Shown: positions 26,723 to 35,700 of the stretch, one piece after another
How the letters are laid out: each line of letters begins with the position of its first letter
How positions within the stretch are numbered: position 1 is the first letter of the stretch
NCBI GenBank assembly: GCA_036399695.1
Contig: DASWMP010000345.1
Coordinates: 1-64,000, forward strand
Source: DASVEE01 sp036399695
GTDB lineage: Bacteria; Acidobacteriota; Thermoanaerobaculia; Gp7-AA8
Length of the DNA stretch: 64,000 nucleotides
Direction: 5' to 3'
Made by a program: the position numbers and the translations under genes
Notes under the pieces: model-generated
Told to the model about the DNA's origin: nothing
Databases searched by the model: none
What the model saw: only the letters and a program-made list of their open reading frames with translations

Positions 26723-26908
26723 CCCGAAGGGGACGACGACCGGGGCGCCTCCGGCGGGCGGCCACGGGCCGCAGCGCTGGTTGCCATAGGCTGCGCGATA
26801 GTTGTCGCGATTAACGCGTTAGTAAGTAGGGGCGACTGCGGCTTGGCCAACCAGCGCTGCGGCCCGTGGCCGCCCGCCGGAGGCGCCCCCCGTCCGTCAT
26901 CCCTTCGG
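26723..26908. repeat. Long inverted repeat after trmFO
   Basis: 26742-26783 and 26848-26889 are perfect 42-nt reverse complements (the left arm starts GGGGCGCCTCCGGCGGGCGG). With mismatches the pairing extends to about 26723 and 26908. The 64-bp interior is AT-richer than its surroundings. It may end the trmFO transcript. It could also be a mobile palindromic element, since its arm length equals that of the repeat at 21230 although the sequence differs. Confidence 0.8.
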
Positions 26909-26940
26909 GAAATCCAACGACCGCGTCCCTCTCACGGGGC

Positions 26941-28758
26941 ATGATCATTTCTGTCATCAACCATACGAATGGGGAAGTGCCGGATGAGGAGTTGCAGCGG
27001 GTTCTTCGGTCCATCAACCGGCAGATTCAGGAAGACTTTGCGCCCTACTGGAGCTTGAGCGCCACCTTGCGGCTCGAAGGGCGGACCTCGTCGCGGCCCG
27101 GGGCGGCTGAGGAAGTCGACGCCGACATGCGTGGCGACGCCATCATCTACATCTGGGACAAAGCCGATGCAGAAGAAGCGCTCGGGTACCACGAGCGGAA
27201 CCACCATGGCATCCCGTACGGGTTCGTGTTCACGGAGGTCTGTACGAGGTTGTGTGAACCCTGGTCCGTCGCCCTGTCGCACGAGGCGCTGGAGATGATC
27301 GGCGACCCCGAGACCAACCTGCTGGTCATGGGGCCGCATCCCGGCGACCAGGATCGCGTCGTCTTTCACTGGCTGGAGCTGTGCGATGCCGTGCAGACCG
27401 AGTGGTACGAGATCGACAAGGTCGCGGTATCGAACTTCGTCCTGCCGTTGTACTTCACCGGCACGCGGAAGGTGGACGAGCCGGGCGCGCGGAATGATTT
27501 TCTCGGGCGCTCGCCGTTGCGGTCCTTCGGTGTGAAGCCGGGCGGGTACGTCGGGTATTACGATCCGCTCGAAGGGGAGCACTTCAAACACTTCTGCGAT
27601 TGCGACGGCGAGGCGCAGCGGCGGGACGTCGTGAAGAACGCGGTGCAGATGACCCGTCGCGGGGAGCGCTACCAGATGTTCGCGCAGCGGCTGGAGAGCG
27701 TGCTCACGAAGCAGCGGACGCTCGAGATCCCGTTCCCGGTCATGCCCGATCCGGGGATCGAAGTACATCCGCGCGACCTCGAGCCGGGGGACATCCTGCT
27801 GTCGCGGCGCGCGGGGCGGGTGAGCCACGCGATCTCGCTCTTCGACGGCACGCCGGTGACGACCGCCTCGCTGTACCTCGGCAACTTCGCCGTCGCGGAA
27901 GTGGGGCGGGACTCGATCGTGCGCCGCGATCTCGATGGTGCGACGAGCGGCACCGAGTGGGTGAAAGTGCGGCGTCTGGCGTCGGAGGTCGAGGGCATGG
28001 AGCCGGTGCTCGTCCGGGCGCGGCGTTACCTCGAGCGCGCGTCGGACTACGGCTACGATCCGATGGTCCTGCTGACGTTCCTCGCTCTCGGCCGCAAGCC
28101 GAAACACACGCCGAGCCTCAGCGCGCTGCTGCAGCGCATCCTGCAGACGGCGACCGACGTGCTGGTGCGCCGCAATCCGAGCGAGCCGCGTGCGCCGCTG
28201 TTCGGCTCGGAGCTGATCTACCGCTGCTTCGACGAGGCCATCTCACGCGGCGACAGCGGCTACGCCATTATCGTGGACGGCGACGGGCCCTCGCGGCGGG
28301 CGCTCGACTCGAACCGCGGACGAGGCATCGAGCGGGGCAGCCTGCTCGAAGCGATCAGCACGCGGCGGTTCCGGACCGGCGCCTTCGCGCGTACGTACAG
28401 CCGCGAGGTGCCGCTGGAGACGATCATCGTGCAGTACACGACCGAGCAGAACGGACCGGAAGCGTCCGATTGCGACGTAGTGGCGACGCCGGAGCTGCAA
28501 CGGGGCGCGCTGCAGTTCGCGTTCGCGTTGTACGCGGTGCAGCATGGCGGGCAGTACGTCTCCGATCCGCGGATCGCGATCGACAACCTGCTGAAGACGG
28601 TGCGGGACTACGTCTCGCCGGGCGATCTTTATTCGACGAGCACCCTGCGGACCGTGGGCAACCTCGCGGCACTGCCGCCGGAGACGGCGAATCACTTCGC
28701 CACGGTGTGGGAGGAACAGGTGCGGCAGATCGCCGGTGCGGCGCGGCTGACCATTTAG
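26941..28758 (+). CDS. Two-domain protein: zincin-like plus degenerate permuted papain-like fold
   Basis: 605 residues from ATG 26941, no signal peptide. Residues 1-230 contain SHEALEMIGDPETN with H114 and E115, a zinc-protease-like HExxE motif. They are followed by WLELCDAVQTEWYEIDKVAV and a DFLGRSPLRSFGVKPGGYVG segment seen in related uncharacterised proteins. Residues about 280-450 resemble the YiiX-type NlpC/P60 fold (DLEPGDILLSRRAGRVSHAI, ASLYLGNFAVAEVG, FGSELIYRCFDEA). The positions expected for the catalytic His and Cys are T308 and G422, so this half looks inactive. There is no ribosome site before the ATG. Function unknown. Confidence 0.55.
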   Translation: MIISVINHTNGEVPDEELQRVLRSINRQIQEDFAPYWSLSATLRLEGRTSSRPGAAEEVDADMRGDAIIYIWDKADAEEALGYHERNHHGIPYGFVFTEVCTRLCEPWSVALSHEALEMIGDPETNLLVMGPHPGDQDRVVFHWLELCDAVQTEWYEIDKVAVSNFVLPLYFTGTRKVDEPGARNDFLGRSPLRSFGVKPGGYVGYYDPLEGEHFKHFCDCDGEAQRRDVVKNAVQMTRRGERYQMFAQRLESVLTKQRTLEIPFPVMPDPGIEVHPRDLEPGDILLSRRAGRVSHAISLFDGTPVTTASLYLGNFAVAEVGRDSIVRRDLDGATSGTEWVKVRRLASEVEGMEPVLVRARRYLERASDYGYDPMVLLTFLALGRKPKHTPSLSALLQRILQTATDVLVRRNPSEPRAPLFGSELIYRCFDEAISRGDSGYAIIVDGDGPSRRALDSNRGRGIERGSLLEAISTRRFRTGAFARTYSREVPLETIIVQYTTEQNGPEASDCDVVATPELQRGALQFAFALYAVQHGGQYVSDPRIAIDNLLKTVRDYVSPGDLYSTSTLRTVGNLAALPPETANHFATVWEEQVRQIAGAARLTI

Positions 28759-28763
28759 GTCTG

Positions 28764-28800
28764 GGAGTGCGGTGGCGTTTAGCGTTCGCCACCGCACTCC
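28764..28800. terminator. GGAGTGCGG palindrome between convergent genes
   Basis: The perfect arms GGAGTGCGGTGGCG (28764-28777) and CGCCACCGCACTCC (28787-28800) enclose a 9-nt loop. It lies 5 bp after the stop of the gene at 26941 and 15 bp before the end of the btuB-like gene, so it can terminate both. Member of the dispersed palindrome family. Confidence 0.65.
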
Positions 28801-28815
28801 GGGATCAACGCAAAA

Positions 28816-30645
28816 CTATCGCAGCGTGTACCGCACGCCGACGATGGCGCGGCGCCCGCCGGACTCGTAGCCGAAGACCTCTTCGTACTGCTCGTCCGTG
28901 GCGTTCTCCACTTTCACATAGGGGGCAAAAGCGCCCACGTTCCAGCGGAACATGATGTCCGCGGTGGTGTAGGCGTCGTTGCTGACGCGGCCGTAGGGGA
29001 AGAGATCGGTCACGTCGTCGCGGGAGCCGTTGTGGAGGAGCGCCAGGTGGACGGCGAAGGGGTTGAAGTCGTAGCCGAAGGCGATCGAGCCGGAGTGCTC
29101 GGGGCGGCGCAGCAGCGGCTCGCCCGTCGCTTCATCCTCCGTATCGATCCAGGTGTAGCTGCCCGTCACCGTGGCATTGCCGAAGCGCCGCGTGGCGCCG
29201 AGCTCGAGGCCCTGGCTGTCGGCGGCGGCGATGTTCTCGTACCGCGTGGCGCCGAACACGATCAGCCCTTCGTACTCGCTGCGGAAGAGCGTCGCGCTGA
29301 TGCTGCCGTGCGGCATGAAGCGCTCGTAGCCGATCTCCGCGTTGCGGCTGCGCTCGGGGTCGAGCCCCTCGTTGCCGAAGAAGGGGCTGTAGAGCTCACC
29401 GACGGCGGGGGCGCGGAACGCTTCGCCGTAGGCGACGCGGAACTTGTGGCCGGCCCGGACGAAGGCCACACCGAGTCGCGGCGACAGCTCGCTGCCGATC
29501 GATTCGTAGTCGTCGTGACGAAGGCCGGCGGCCACTTCGAGCGAGCCGGTGCCGATGGGAAGCGACAGACGGTCTTCGATGAAGAACGAGCGGCTCGTCC
29601 GCTTCTCCTGATGGATGGTGCTGAACGAATTCTCGTTGTCGACGATGGCTCGTTCCCATTCACCGCCGATGGTGATGGCGCCGAACGACGCCGTCTTGTA
29701 GCGCGCGGTGGCGTGGGCCTGACGGACGCGTGAATCGGTGGTGGACTGTTCGGGACCGAACGGGCCGTTCGGATCGGAGAAGTCTTCGCCGCGGCGGCTT
29801 TCGGAGAGGCGCAGCTCGTAGCCGGCGGCGCCGCGGCCGTAGCGCACCGGCACGGCGAACTGCGACTCCGTGCCTTCCTCGCGGCGGTCGAGGCTCGGGA
29901 CGAACGCGGTCCCGGAGCCGTTCGGCACGAAGGGGATGCCGAGGCCGTAGCGGTTGTGACGGGCCATCAGGCCGACGGAGAGACCGTCGAAGAGGGCGTA
30001 CTGGGCGCCGCCGAGGATGGAGGTGCCGTCGAAGTCGTCGTTGGGATCGAAGCCGTCGTCGCGGCGCTGCTCGACGGCCACGTGCGCGGTCCACGGGCCA
30101 TTGACGTATGCGCCGGAGACGGCGCCGTTGTAGAGGCCCTGCTGGCCGGCTTCGACATCCGCGCGGAGGTTCGACGTGGACGGCGTCGTGAGGACGTTCA
30201 CCACGCCGCTCACCGCTTCGGAACCGTACAGCGCGGAGAACGGGCCGCGCACGACTTCCACCCGCTCGACGGCGGCGGTGGAGAGCTGGCCGAAGTTGTA
30301 GCCGGAGAAGTAGGGGTTGTTCATCTCGATGCCGTTCCAGAGGACGAGCGCCTGCTTGGAACTGCCGCCGCGGACGAACAGCGTCGCGACTTTGCCGGGG
30401 GAGCCGGTGCGGGCGATCGTGACGCCCGGGACTTCGCGCAGCACGTCGGCCACGTCGCGCGCTTCGCGCTGCTCGATCTCTTCGCGCGTGATGACCGTCA
30501 CGGCCGCGGGGGTGGAGGCGATCGTCTCCGGGAGCGCCGAAGCGGTGACGACGATTTCTTCGTTGACGGCCGGGGCGGTCTGGGCGTGGACGGTGGTGGA
30601 AAAAATGAGGACAGCAGTAGCCAGGAACAGGGACAGAGACTTCAT
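28816..30645 (-). CDS. btuB: TonB-dependent receptor, BtuB-like (cobalamin uptake)
   Basis: Outer-membrane gated channel for corrinoid uptake powered by TonB. The 609-residue protein has a signal peptide (MKSLSLFLATAVLIFSTTVHAQ) and a TonB-box-like EEIVVTAS. The plug domain follows (VTVITREEIEQREARDVADV, RGGSSKQALVLWNGIEMN, VERVEVVRGPFSALYGSEAV), then a beta-barrel ending in an aromatic-rich strand (AIVGVRYTLR). AAGGAG lies 8 nt before ATG 30645. The substrate assignment rests mainly on the cobalamin riboswitch just upstream. Without it, a general TonB receptor would be the safer call. Confidence 0.85.
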   Translation of the reverse strand: MKSLSLFLATAVLIFSTTVHAQTAPAVNEEIVVTASALPETIASTPAAVTVITREEIEQREARDVADVLREVPGVTIARTGSPGKVATLFVRGGSSKQALVLWNGIEMNNPYFSGYNFGQLSTAAVERVEVVRGPFSALYGSEAVSGVVNVLTTPSTSNLRADVEAGQQGLYNGAVSGAYVNGPWTAHVAVEQRRDDGFDPNDDFDGTSILGGAQYALFDGLSVGLMARHNRYGLGIPFVPNGSGTAFVPSLDRREEGTESQFAVPVRYGRGAAGYELRLSESRRGEDFSDPNGPFGPEQSTTDSRVRQAHATARYKTASFGAITIGGEWERAIVDNENSFSTIHQEKRTSRSFFIEDRLSLPIGTGSLEVAAGLRHDDYESIGSELSPRLGVAFVRAGHKFRVAYGEAFRAPAVGELYSPFFGNEGLDPERSRNAEIGYERFMPHGSISATLFRSEYEGLIVFGATRYENIAAADSQGLELGATRRFGNATVTGSYTWIDTEDEATGEPLLRRPEHSGSIAFGYDFNPFAVHLALLHNGSRDDVTDLFPYGRVSNDAYTTADIMFRWNVGAFAPYVKVENATDEQYEEVFGYESGGRRAIVGVRYTLR

Positions 30646-30689
30646 GAGACTCCTTTCGCTTCCCTCCGAAGCGTGAATACGAGCGAGTC

Positions 30690-30858
30690 TGAGCGGTCGG
30701 TCTCCTGGCTCTCGGGTCATCCTTCCCACACCACCCTTCCCGCTTTCGCAGTGGGGACCCATCGAGGGTCGGGTGTGAGTCGTCGCCGAACACAGTGGCG
30801 GGGGCCGCGCCGGCTTGAACCGGCTTCCCGTGCACCGCATCAGATGCATGTTGGGAAA
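30690..30858 (-). promoter_or_regulatory. Cobalamin (adenosylcobalamin-type) riboswitch
   Basis: Read on the minus strand, the region contains the conserved elements in order: GCGGTGCACGGGAAGCCGGT, paired GCCGGTTCAAGCCGGC, the CCCCCGCCACTGTG core, and near the 3' end the B12-box-like AGAGCCAGGAGACC (30699-30712). It lies about 45 bp upstream of the BtuB-like start, where cobalamin binding would repress receptor expression. The remaining 30646-30689 is leader with the ribosome site. Confidence 0.9.
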
Positions 30859-30892
30859 GAACTGGGGGCAGATGATAGCACTGGCCGCGGCC

Positions 30893-31113
30893 TGGGCTCG
30901 GGGCCCGGGGCTCGGGGCTCGGTGGGGGTCAGACGCGAGGTCAAGGGGACGGCACAGCAGACAGCGCCCTTCACCTCGAGCCTGGTACCTGGCCCAGGGC
31001 TCGGGCCCCGGGGCCAGGGGCGTCAGACGTAAGGTTAAGAGGACTGCACCGAAGGCGGCCCCTCAACCTTGGGTCTGACCCCCACCGGGCCCTGAGCCCC
31101 GAGCCCCGAGCCC
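30893..31113. repeat. GC-rich inverted repeat element
   Basis: The left arm, around GGGGCTCGGGGCTCGGTGGG and GGGGTCAGAC (30893-30932), pairs with GTCTGACCCCCACC and GAGCCCCGAGCCCCGAGCC (31073-31113). Inner segments repeat a GTCAGACG-AGGTCAAGGG theme. It fills the space between the riboswitch and the amidohydrolase stop at 31115. Its flanking GGGCTCGGGG motif recurs beside both MITE-like copies (35490, 44600). Confidence 0.65.
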
Positions 31114-31114
31114 T

Positions 31115-32410
31115 CTACTGCGGCCGCTTTCTGAACTTCTCGTACAGGATCGTCTGGTGCGTCTCCATCGGGATGTCTTCACCGGCGATGAACACGCGGC
31201 GGACGTTGGTGCGGATCTCGAGGGGGTCGCCATCCGTGATGATTACGTTGGCCATCTTGCCGGCTTCCAGTGAGCCGATACGGTTGGCGACGCCGAAGAT
31301 CTGGGCGGGGTAGATGGTGATGGCTTTCAGAGCCTCTTCCTTCGGGAGGCCGAAGGCGGCGCAGGCGGCGGCGTGGTACGGGAGGTTGCGGGCGTTGTGG
31401 GCGTCCTGCGTCTGGATCGCGAAGGGGATGCCGTTATCGTGCAGCGTCTTCGCGTTGGTGAAGAGCAGGTCGTAGGCGTCGTCTTCGCGCGGCGGGAGGG
31501 CGAGGATGGGGCCGAGGAGCACCGGGATGTTGCGCCGCTTGAGGTCCGGCAGGACCTTGCCGACGTCGGTGCCGCCGGAGAGGATCACCTTCAGCTTGAA
31601 CTCGTCGGCGAAGGCCAGCGCCGCCTTGATATCGCGGGCGAAGTTGGCGTGCATGACGACCGGCACGCGTCCTTCGACGACCGGCACGAGCGCTTCGAGG
31701 ATGAGATCGCGGTCGACGCGGCGCGTCCTGGCGTTGATCGCCCTGGCGTACGCCTGCGCGTCGCGGAAGGTGTCGCGCAGCTTGTCGAGCTGCGTGGTGT
31801 AGCTCTTCTGCCGTTCCTTCTCCGCTTCTTCTTCCTGCGGCTCACCGGCGAGCGGTGAGCTGCGTAGGCGGGGGAAGCGGACGTGCATCGCCAGCGGCGA
31901 CTGCAGCACCATCTCCGGCGGTGTCCAGCCGGCGAGCTGCATCAGCGCGCTCTGGCCGCTGACGAGCCCTCCCTCCGGCACCACCGCGACCGTCGTGACG
32001 CCGTTGACGCGCGTCACCGGGATGACGTTGCTGTGCGGGTTCACCGCCACGGCGGCGCGGGCGTTCGGATTGAGATCGCCGACCTCCGCAGTATCGACGG
32101 TGCCGCCGACGGCGTCGACCTCGACGAGGCCGACGTTCGTGCCGGAGTCGATCAGGCCGGGGTAAACCGAGAGGCCGCTGCCGTCGATGACGGTGGCATC
32201 GGCCGGCACCGCCACGTTCGCGCCGATGGCGGTGATGACGCCGTTCGCGAAGACGATCGTGCCGTTTGGAATCGGCGCCGAGGTGACGGGATAGATCGTC
32301 GCGTTACGGATGGCGACGGTCGGCTTCGTGCCGGGGTTGTTGAAGATGAGCGACTGCGCCGAGAGGTTCGAGGCGGCGAGGAGGAGCGCCGCGAGCAGCA
32401 TGCGCTTCAT
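31115..32410 (-). CDS. Amidohydrolase paralogue A, HxH motif lost
   Basis: A 431-residue exported protein (MKRMLLAALLLAASNLSAQS) with the imidazolonepropionase-like amidohydrolase fold. Strand 1 reads YPGLIDSGTNVGL, so the metal-binding HxH is replaced by G90 and N92. Later landmarks remain: VVMHANFARDIKAALAFADE, PFAIQTQDAHNARN, and the C-terminal IGSLEAGKMANVIITDGDPL. A binuclear metal centre is unlikely, and mononuclear or no catalysis is possible. It overlaps the next paralogue by 4 nt and is the last gene of a three-gene operon. Confidence 0.8.
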   Translation of the reverse strand: MKRMLLAALLLAASNLSAQSLIFNNPGTKPTVAIRNATIYPVTSAPIPNGTIVFANGVITAIGANVAVPADATVIDGSGLSVYPGLIDSGTNVGLVEVDAVGGTVDTAEVGDLNPNARAAVAVNPHSNVIPVTRVNGVTTVAVVPEGGLVSGQSALMQLAGWTPPEMVLQSPLAMHVRFPRLRSSPLAGEPQEEEAEKERQKSYTTQLDKLRDTFRDAQAYARAINARTRRVDRDLILEALVPVVEGRVPVVMHANFARDIKAALAFADEFKLKVILSGGTDVGKVLPDLKRRNIPVLLGPILALPPREDDAYDLLFTNAKTLHDNGIPFAIQTQDAHNARNLPYHAAACAAFGLPKEEALKAITIYPAQIFGVANRIGSLEAGKMANVIITDGDPLEIRTNVRRVFIAGEDIPMETHQTILYEKFRKRPQ

Positions 32411-33846
32411 TGGATCTCCTTTGCGGGGGAAGCGGCGATTTCGGATGGCCGGTTACCGGTTTCCGGAGAGGCGGGAGGCGCCGGGTTCGCGGCCGGTTTC
32501 GACGGGTCCGCGGCAGGCGTTTTCTTCGCGTCGGCGGCCGCCTTCTTCTTCTCGTCCGCTTCCTTCTTCAGGCGCTCGTCCTTCTCGCGGCGCATCGCTT
32601 CGCGCTGCTGGAGGTCGCGCTGGCGGTCGAAGACCACCTCCCCTTCGATCATCGTCGTCTCGACGCGCGCGTACGTCGACAGCGGGTGCGCGGTCCAGAT
32701 GACGATGTCGGCGTCCTTGCCGGCTTCGAGCGATCCGATGCGGTGATCGAGCCGGAGCTGCTTCGCCGGGTTGATGGTGCACAAACGCATGGCTTCATCT
32801 TCGGTGAGCCCGCCGTACTTCATCGCTTTCGCGGCGTCCTGGTTGAGGTGCCGCGCCAGCTCGTCGGAGTCGGAGTTGACGGAGGTGAGGACGCCCGCGC
32901 GATGCATCAGCGTGACGTTGTACGGGATCGCGTCGTACGCCTCCATCTTGTAGCCCCACCAGTCGATGAAGGTGCCGCCGCCGGCGCCGTGCGCGGCGAT
33001 CTCGCGGCCGACCTTGTAGCCCTCGAGCACGTGCTGGAGCACGCGCACCTTGAAGCCCAGCTCGTCGGCCAGACGGAGGAGCATGACGATCTCGTCCGAA
33101 CGGTACGAGTGCGCGTGGACGTCGATGTTGCCGCGCAGGATGTCGGCCATCGTCTCCATCAGCAGGTCGCGGCGCGGCGCGATGGCGGTCTCGTTGCGCT
33201 TCCGCCTGGCCTCGTACTCGTCCCAGCGCGCCATGTAGTCGCGCGCGTCGAGGAACGATTTGCGGATCACTTCCTCGACGCCCATGCGGGTGCCGGGGTA
33301 CTGGCGCGGCGTGCCGGCAGGCGGCTGGAAGTTGGAGCTCTTCGGGTTTTCGCCGAGGGCGAACTTGATCGTGCGGGGAGCGTCGGAGACGAGCCAGTCG
33401 GAGACCGGATGTCCCCATTTCCACTTCACGATCTGGCTCTGGCCGCCGATGGCGTTCGCGGAGCCGTGCAGGACCAGCGCCGTGGTCGTACCGCCGGCAA
33501 GCTGGCGGTACGCGGAGATGTCGTCGTTCGTCATCGCATCGGCAATGCGCACCATGCCGGTGTTCGGCAGGGAGACCTCGTTGACGCTGCCCTCGACGGC
33601 GGTGTGGCTGTGGCTGTCGATGATGCCGGGGGAGATGAACTTGCCGGTGCCGTCGATGACGCGCGCGCCGGCGGGGGTGGCGACGTCGCGGCCGATGGCG
33701 GCGATCTTCCCGCCGCGAATGACGATCGTGCCGTTCTCGATCGTCCCGTTCGTGACGGTGAGAATCGTGCCGCCGCGGATGACGGTAGCGTCCTGCGCGA
33801 CCGCCGGCAGGGCCAGCAGCGCGATGAGTGCGAGCGTGGTTCTCAT
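32407..33846 (-). CDS. Amidohydrolase paralogue B, canonical metal motif
   Basis: A 479-residue exported metal-dependent hydrolase (signal LALIALLALPAVAQ). It keeps the canonical strand-1 motif SPGIIDSHSH (H79, H81), a downstream DVHAHSYRSDE, and VLTSVNSDSDELARHLNQDA for the strand-8 Asp. The C-terminal composite site (IGSLEAGKDADIVIWTAHPL) is followed by a Lys/Glu-rich helix and a Pro/Ala-rich tail of about 75 residues not found in core family members. It is probably the catalytically competent member of the trio. It overlaps both neighbours by 4 nt (ATGA). Confidence 0.85.
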   Translation of the reverse strand: MRTTLALIALLALPAVAQDATVIRGGTILTVTNGTIENGTIVIRGGKIAAIGRDVATPAGARVIDGTGKFISPGIIDSHSHTAVEGSVNEVSLPNTGMVRIADAMTNDDISAYRQLAGGTTTALVLHGSANAIGGQSQIVKWKWGHPVSDWLVSDAPRTIKFALGENPKSSNFQPPAGTPRQYPGTRMGVEEVIRKSFLDARDYMARWDEYEARRKRNETAIAPRRDLLMETMADILRGNIDVHAHSYRSDEIVMLLRLADELGFKVRVLQHVLEGYKVGREIAAHGAGGGTFIDWWGYKMEAYDAIPYNVTLMHRAGVLTSVNSDSDELARHLNQDAAKAMKYGGLTEDEAMRLCTINPAKQLRLDHRIGSLEAGKDADIVIWTAHPLSTYARVETTMIEGEVVFDRQRDLQQREAMRREKDERLKKEADEKKKAAADAKKTPAADPSKPAANPAPPASPETGNRPSEIAASPAKEIQ

Positions 33847-35447
33847 TCTCCCTTCCTCCCGCTGAACGGCCAGGTGCCGATGGTGGTCGTCACGTTGCCC
33901 TCGAGCGTGTCGCCCGTGACGGTGCCGCGGAACAGCCAGTCGCTCGTTTCGGACTCGTTCTGCGTCTCGGCCGAGATCGTGAACTCGAGCGCGGTGCCGT
34001 CGAACGTGCCGTTGCGGATCTCGCCGGAGCCCTGGTCGCCGGTGTAGGAGCCGGTGATCTTGCCCTCTTCGGCACGGAGCGTGACGTTGATGGCGACGTT
34101 GCCCTGCGGCGCACGCACCGTCAGGTTCCAGGTGCCGTCGACCGGCGACGCGGCGCTGGCCGCCGGCTTCTTGTCGTCAGCCGGAAGGCGGAGCTCGCGG
34201 CCGTCGACGAGGACGCGCCGGACCTTCGCGTCCTTCGCGAAGATCGGCTTGTCGGTGACGACGATGTTGGCGATCTTGCCCCGCTCGAGCGTGCCGAGCT
34301 GGCGGTCGACGCCGAGGATGCGCGCCGGCCAGAGGGTGGTGGCGCGGAGGGCGTCGGCCTCGGAGAGTCCGTTGTCGATCGCCTTACGGATGCCCGGGAG
34401 GTAGTCGCCCGCCTTGCCGGAGCCGGAGACGAGCGCGAACTGCACGCCTCCCTTCACCAGCGCGGCGGGTGTGGTCGGGGCGAGCTGGCGCTCGCGGACG
34501 ACGCGAAGCGGCTGGTCCTCGCGATCCTGCTCGTCGGTCGGTGTGGCCGGCCACTTGACGCTGACGAGCAGCGGCACGTGCAGGAGATCGGCGGCCATCG
34601 AGTGCGCCTGCCGCGCGCCGGCGACGACGATGCGGAGGTTGTACTCGCGTGCGATCGTCTGGACGCGGCGGATCATCTCCTCCGAGTCGGCCACGAAGAT
34701 GACGGGCATCTCGCGCTTGAGCGCGGGGCCGAGCGCGTCGAGGGCCGGATCGTCCGACGGACGCTGCAGGCCGGAGGGGTTGCGCTCGTAGATCTGCCGC
34801 GCGCTCGTATGCTGCTGCGCGTCCATGAACGACTGGCGGATGTAGGCGACCACGCCCATGAGCGAGTCCGGATAGGTCCAGGTCGGCCGCGTATTGAAGG
34901 AGATCTGCATCGCCGCGGGCGACTTGATGACGCTGGAGGTGATGGGGCCACCGCCGAGGTTCACGACGGCCGTCTGACCGTTGAAGATCCCGCTGGAAGG
35001 GGCGATCTGCACCGTCGTGACACCGACCGCACGCCGCGCCGAAGCGTCGTCGTCGGAGATGCGCGCGTTGCGGAGGGCGAGTGAATCGGCGGTCGGTTCG
35101 GCCGGGCGTTCCGCCGCTGCCGCCGCGCCGCCACCTCCGCCACCACCGCCGAAGCCGCGCCGCGGAGGAGCGGCCGCGAAGCCGAGCGAGGTATGGGCGT
35201 CGATCAGCCCGGGGTAGACGTGCATGCCGGTGGCGTCGAGGGTCGTCGCATCGGCCGGAATCGCCACGTTGGCACCGACAGCCTCGACGAGGCCCTCGCG
35301 GACGATGACGGTGCCGTTCGGGATGTCAGCACCGGAGACAGGATGCACGGTCCCGCCGGTGATCGCATAGACGCCCGGCGCATCGGCCCGCGTCATCAAT
35401 GGAAGAGCAAGGAGCAGAAACAGCGCCGCGAAGCGCCCAGATCGCAT
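33843..35447 (-). CDS. Amidohydrolase paralogue C with C-terminal beta domain
   Basis: A 534-residue exported protein (RFAALFLLLALPLMTRADA). Strand 1 is YPGLIDAHTSLGF, so only the first His (H85) is left and the second is S87. The strand-8 Asp region reads FALVSGSGKAGDYL, with the Asp lost. A Gly-rich loop (RRGFGGGGGGGGAAAAAERP) follows strand 1. After the fold comes a beta-rich domain of about 100 residues (DGTWNLTVRAPQGNVAINVT, GKITGSYTGDQGSGEIRNG) absent from paralogues A and B. It is the first gene of the operon. Probably a non-catalytic partner. Confidence 0.8.
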   Translation of the reverse strand: MRSGRFAALFLLLALPLMTRADAPGVYAITGGTVHPVSGADIPNGTVIVREGLVEAVGANVAIPADATTLDATGMHVYPGLIDAHTSLGFAAAPPRRGFGGGGGGGGAAAAAERPAEPTADSLALRNARISDDDASARRAVGVTTVQIAPSSGIFNGQTAVVNLGGGPITSSVIKSPAAMQISFNTRPTWTYPDSLMGVVAYIRQSFMDAQQHTSARQIYERNPSGLQRPSDDPALDALGPALKREMPVIFVADSEEMIRRVQTIAREYNLRIVVAGARQAHSMAADLLHVPLLVSVKWPATPTDEQDREDQPLRVVRERQLAPTTPAALVKGGVQFALVSGSGKAGDYLPGIRKAIDNGLSEADALRATTLWPARILGVDRQLGTLERGKIANIVVTDKPIFAKDAKVRRVLVDGRELRLPADDKKPAASAASPVDGTWNLTVRAPQGNVAINVTLRAEEGKITGSYTGDQGSGEIRNGTFDGTALEFTISAETQNESETSDWLFRGTVTGDTLEGNVTTTIGTWPFSGRKGE

Positions 35448-35512
35448 GGTCCACCCTCCGGCCGCGAATGGTAGCGCATGGGAGGGCCCGGGGCTCGGGG
35501 CTCGGGGCCCGG

Positions 35513-35658
35513 TGGCATTGACTTAGAGGTTTGCCTCATGTGGGACAGACACTCCTGTCTGTCCGGCCCACCCCCGAGGTCCATTCCTCCAGACAAGCGG
35601 CCGTTCGGGTGCACGGGACAGACAAGAGTGTCTGTCCCACATCTAAAGTCAACGCCAT
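35513..35658 (+). mobile_element. MITE-like element, copy 1
   Basis: A 146-bp element bounded by imperfect terminal inverted repeats (GGCATTGACTTAGAGG and CTAAAGTCAACGCCAT). It contains GTGGGACAGACACTCCTGTC and its near complement GACAAGAGTGTCTGTCCCAC. The reverse complement is present at 44627-44769 with only a few differences. It has no coding capacity. GGGCTCGGGG-type sequence borders the left end. Confidence 0.8.
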
Positions 35659-35700
35659 CGGGGCGCTCGCACGCCTTCGTTCTCAGGCGCGGCACACGCA

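Noticed and set aside
32410..34047. 545-codon plus-strand open frame
   Set aside because: Antisense to two amidohydrolase genes with full motifs.
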